Shown here: positions 63,163 through 64,000 of the stretch, piece by piece
Position numbering within the stretch: position 1 is the first letter of the stretch
How the letters are laid out: each line of letters opens with the position of its first letter
The notes under the pieces: generated by a model
Database searches by the model: none
What the model saw: the letters and a program-made list of their open reading frames with translations, nothing else
What the model was told of the DNA's origin: nothing
Source: Pseudarthrobacter defluvii
GTDB taxonomy: Bacteria > Actinomycetota > Actinomycetes > Actinomycetales > Micrococcaceae
Assembly (NCBI RefSeq): GCF_030816725.1
Contig: NZ_JAUSYG010000001.1
Coordinates: 1,674,001-1,738,000 of the forward strand
Length of the DNA stretch: 64,000 nt
Direction: 5' to 3'
Made by a program: the position numbers and the translations under genes

Positions 63163-64000
63163 GTGCCCGCGAACCACCCCGGCAGGCAGGCGCTGCGCTA
63201 CCTGCCGGTCCTGCCCGCCGTCGTGCTGCTGGCCGTCTTCCTGGCCGGCCCCGTGCTGTGGGCCTTCCATGCCTCGCTCACCAACGCAGGACTCACCGGC
63301 CGGCACGCCAGGAACCCAGAGTGGGTGGGACTGGAGAACTACCAGCGGCTGCTGCAGGACCCGGCCTTTCCGCTGTCGCTGGCGCTGACCGTCCTGTTCG
63401 TAGCGGGTTCGGCGATCCTGGGCCAGAACGTGCTGGGACTGGCCCTGGCGGTCCTGATGCGGCGCGCACGTCCCGCTGTGTCCGCAACCGTTGGAACCGC
63501 CGTCGTAGCTGCCTGGGTCCTGCCGGAAATCGTGGCCGCCTTCGCCGCCTACGCCTTCTTCAGCCGGGACGGAACGCTCAACCAGCTCCTCGGCGCCGCA
63601 GGGCTGGCGGAAGGCGACTGGCTCTACGCCGTTCCCATGGTGGCCGTGATCCTGGCCAACGTGTGGCGGGGCACCGCCTTTTCCATGCTGGTGTACCGGG
63701 CTGCATTGAACGGCGTTCCTGCCGAGCTGACCGAGGCAGCGCAGATGGACGGCGCCTCCGCCTGGCAGCGGCTGGCGTTCATCACCCTGCCGGTGATCAG
63801 GGGCAGCATTGCCACCAACCTGATGCTGGTTACGCTGCAGACCCTGGCGGTCTTCACCCTGATCTGGGTCATGACCGCCGGCGGCCCCGCCAACGGCAGC
63901 ACCACGCTGCCCGTCCTGGCCTACCAGGAGGCCTTCAAATTCGGTGACATAGGATACGGAACGGCCGTCGCCACCGTCCTCATCCTCATCGGCGGCCTGT
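63163..64000 (+). CDS. Sugar ABC transporter permease, 3' end cut by window edge
   Basis: MalF/UgpA-type inner membrane permease. Translated from GTG 63163, 279 codons are present with helices such as YLPVLPAVVLLAVFLAGPVLWAF, LALTVLFVAGSAILGQNVLGLALAVLM, VGTAVVAAWVLPEIVAAFAAYAF and MVAVILANVWRGTAFSMLVY. The cytoplasmic EAA loop ELTEAAQMDGASAWQRLAFITLPVI contacts the ATPase. It pairs with the SBP just upstream. A second permease is expected beyond the window, and the ATPase may be a shared MsmX-type. No stop occurs in this frame before 64000. Confidence 0.92.
   Translation, partial: MPANHPGRQALRYLPVLPAVVLLAVFLAGPVLWAFHASLTNAGLTGRHARNPEWVGLENYQRLLQDPAFPLSLALTVLFVAGSAILGQNVLGLALAVLMRRARPAVSATVGTAVVAAWVLPEIVAAFAAYAFFSRDGTLNQLLGAAGLAEGDWLYAVPMVAVILANVWRGTAFSMLVYRAALNGVPAELTEAAQMDGASAWQRLAFITLPVIRGSIATNLMLVTLQTLAVFTLIWVMTAGGPANGSTTLPVLAYQEAFKFGDIGYGTAVATVLILIGGL

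Noticed and set aside
62973..63947. Plus-strand frame of 324 codons at the right end
   Set aside because: It overlaps the SBP gene and the permease in another frame. The permease from GTG 63163 has helices and an EAA loop, so this frame is a shadow.

Overview
The window is high-GC actinobacterial chromosome and most resembles Micrococcaceae (Arthrobacter/Pseudarthrobacter). This rests on gene content and order: FolC followed by a DUF4233 membrane protein, a mycothiol-type thioredoxin-fold nitroreductase, duplicated ClpP, a large RNase E with acidic and alanine-rich arms, an actinobacterial ileS T-box, and many GTG starts and leaderless promoters. No transposase, integrase, phage gene or CRISPR array was seen.

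Layout. 1-4.5 kb: a LacI regulator (cut by the left edge) divergent from a three-gene operon (Gfo/Idh/MocA dehydrogenase, DUF993 aldolase-like protein, TIM-barrel isomerase), probably for an unidentified sugar. 4.5-8.6 kb: xylose utilisation, xylB and xylA on the minus strand and a divergent ROK repressor (xylR) with a clear operator. 8.6-22 kb: tRNA-Arg, an SSB paralogue, ettA, tesB, truncated haemoglobin with MscS, an epimerase, OsmC/PepN, rpiB/nei2, tRNA-Gly and tRNA-Pro. 22-27.3 kb: proteostasis block tig, clpP1, clpP2, clpX, followed by an Rv2466c-like nitroreductase. 27.5-40.5 kb: valS, DUF488, SDR, two paralogous membrane endonuclease/exonuclease/phosphatase-fold proteins, T-box-ileS, folC, DUF4233, ndk, VKOR. 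40.9-54 kb: rne, TPP riboswitch-thiD/tenA, rplU, rpmA, obgE, proB, proA, nadD, a disordered membrane-anchored protein, rsfS. 54-64 kb: two identical tRNA-Ala genes, DUF3311 plus a sodium:solute symporter, cyclopropane fatty acid synthase, an FAD oxidoreductase, an rRNA methyltransferase, and a ROK regulator with the start of a sugar ABC transporter cut by the right edge.

The central 9-54 kb is largely the conserved actinobacterial backbone. From memory, its genes match the M. tuberculosis interval around Rv2420c-Rv2478c (ssb-like, ettA, glbO, pepN, Rv2466c, rpiB, nei2, tig, clpP1P2, clpX, valS, folC, ndk, rne, rplU, rpmA, obg, proB, proA, nadD, rsfS). The two flanks are carbohydrate accessory modules.

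The main surprises are: ileS carries a one-base insertion that breaks the reading frame just before KMSKS; thiD-tenA appears to start at TTG with its ribosome site inside the TPP aptamer; a recurring -10 hexamer lies 6-7 nt before the start codon of about a dozen genes (leaderless mRNAs); a ClgR-type box lies before clpP1; and the LacI-controlled DUF993 operon has no assigned substrate.
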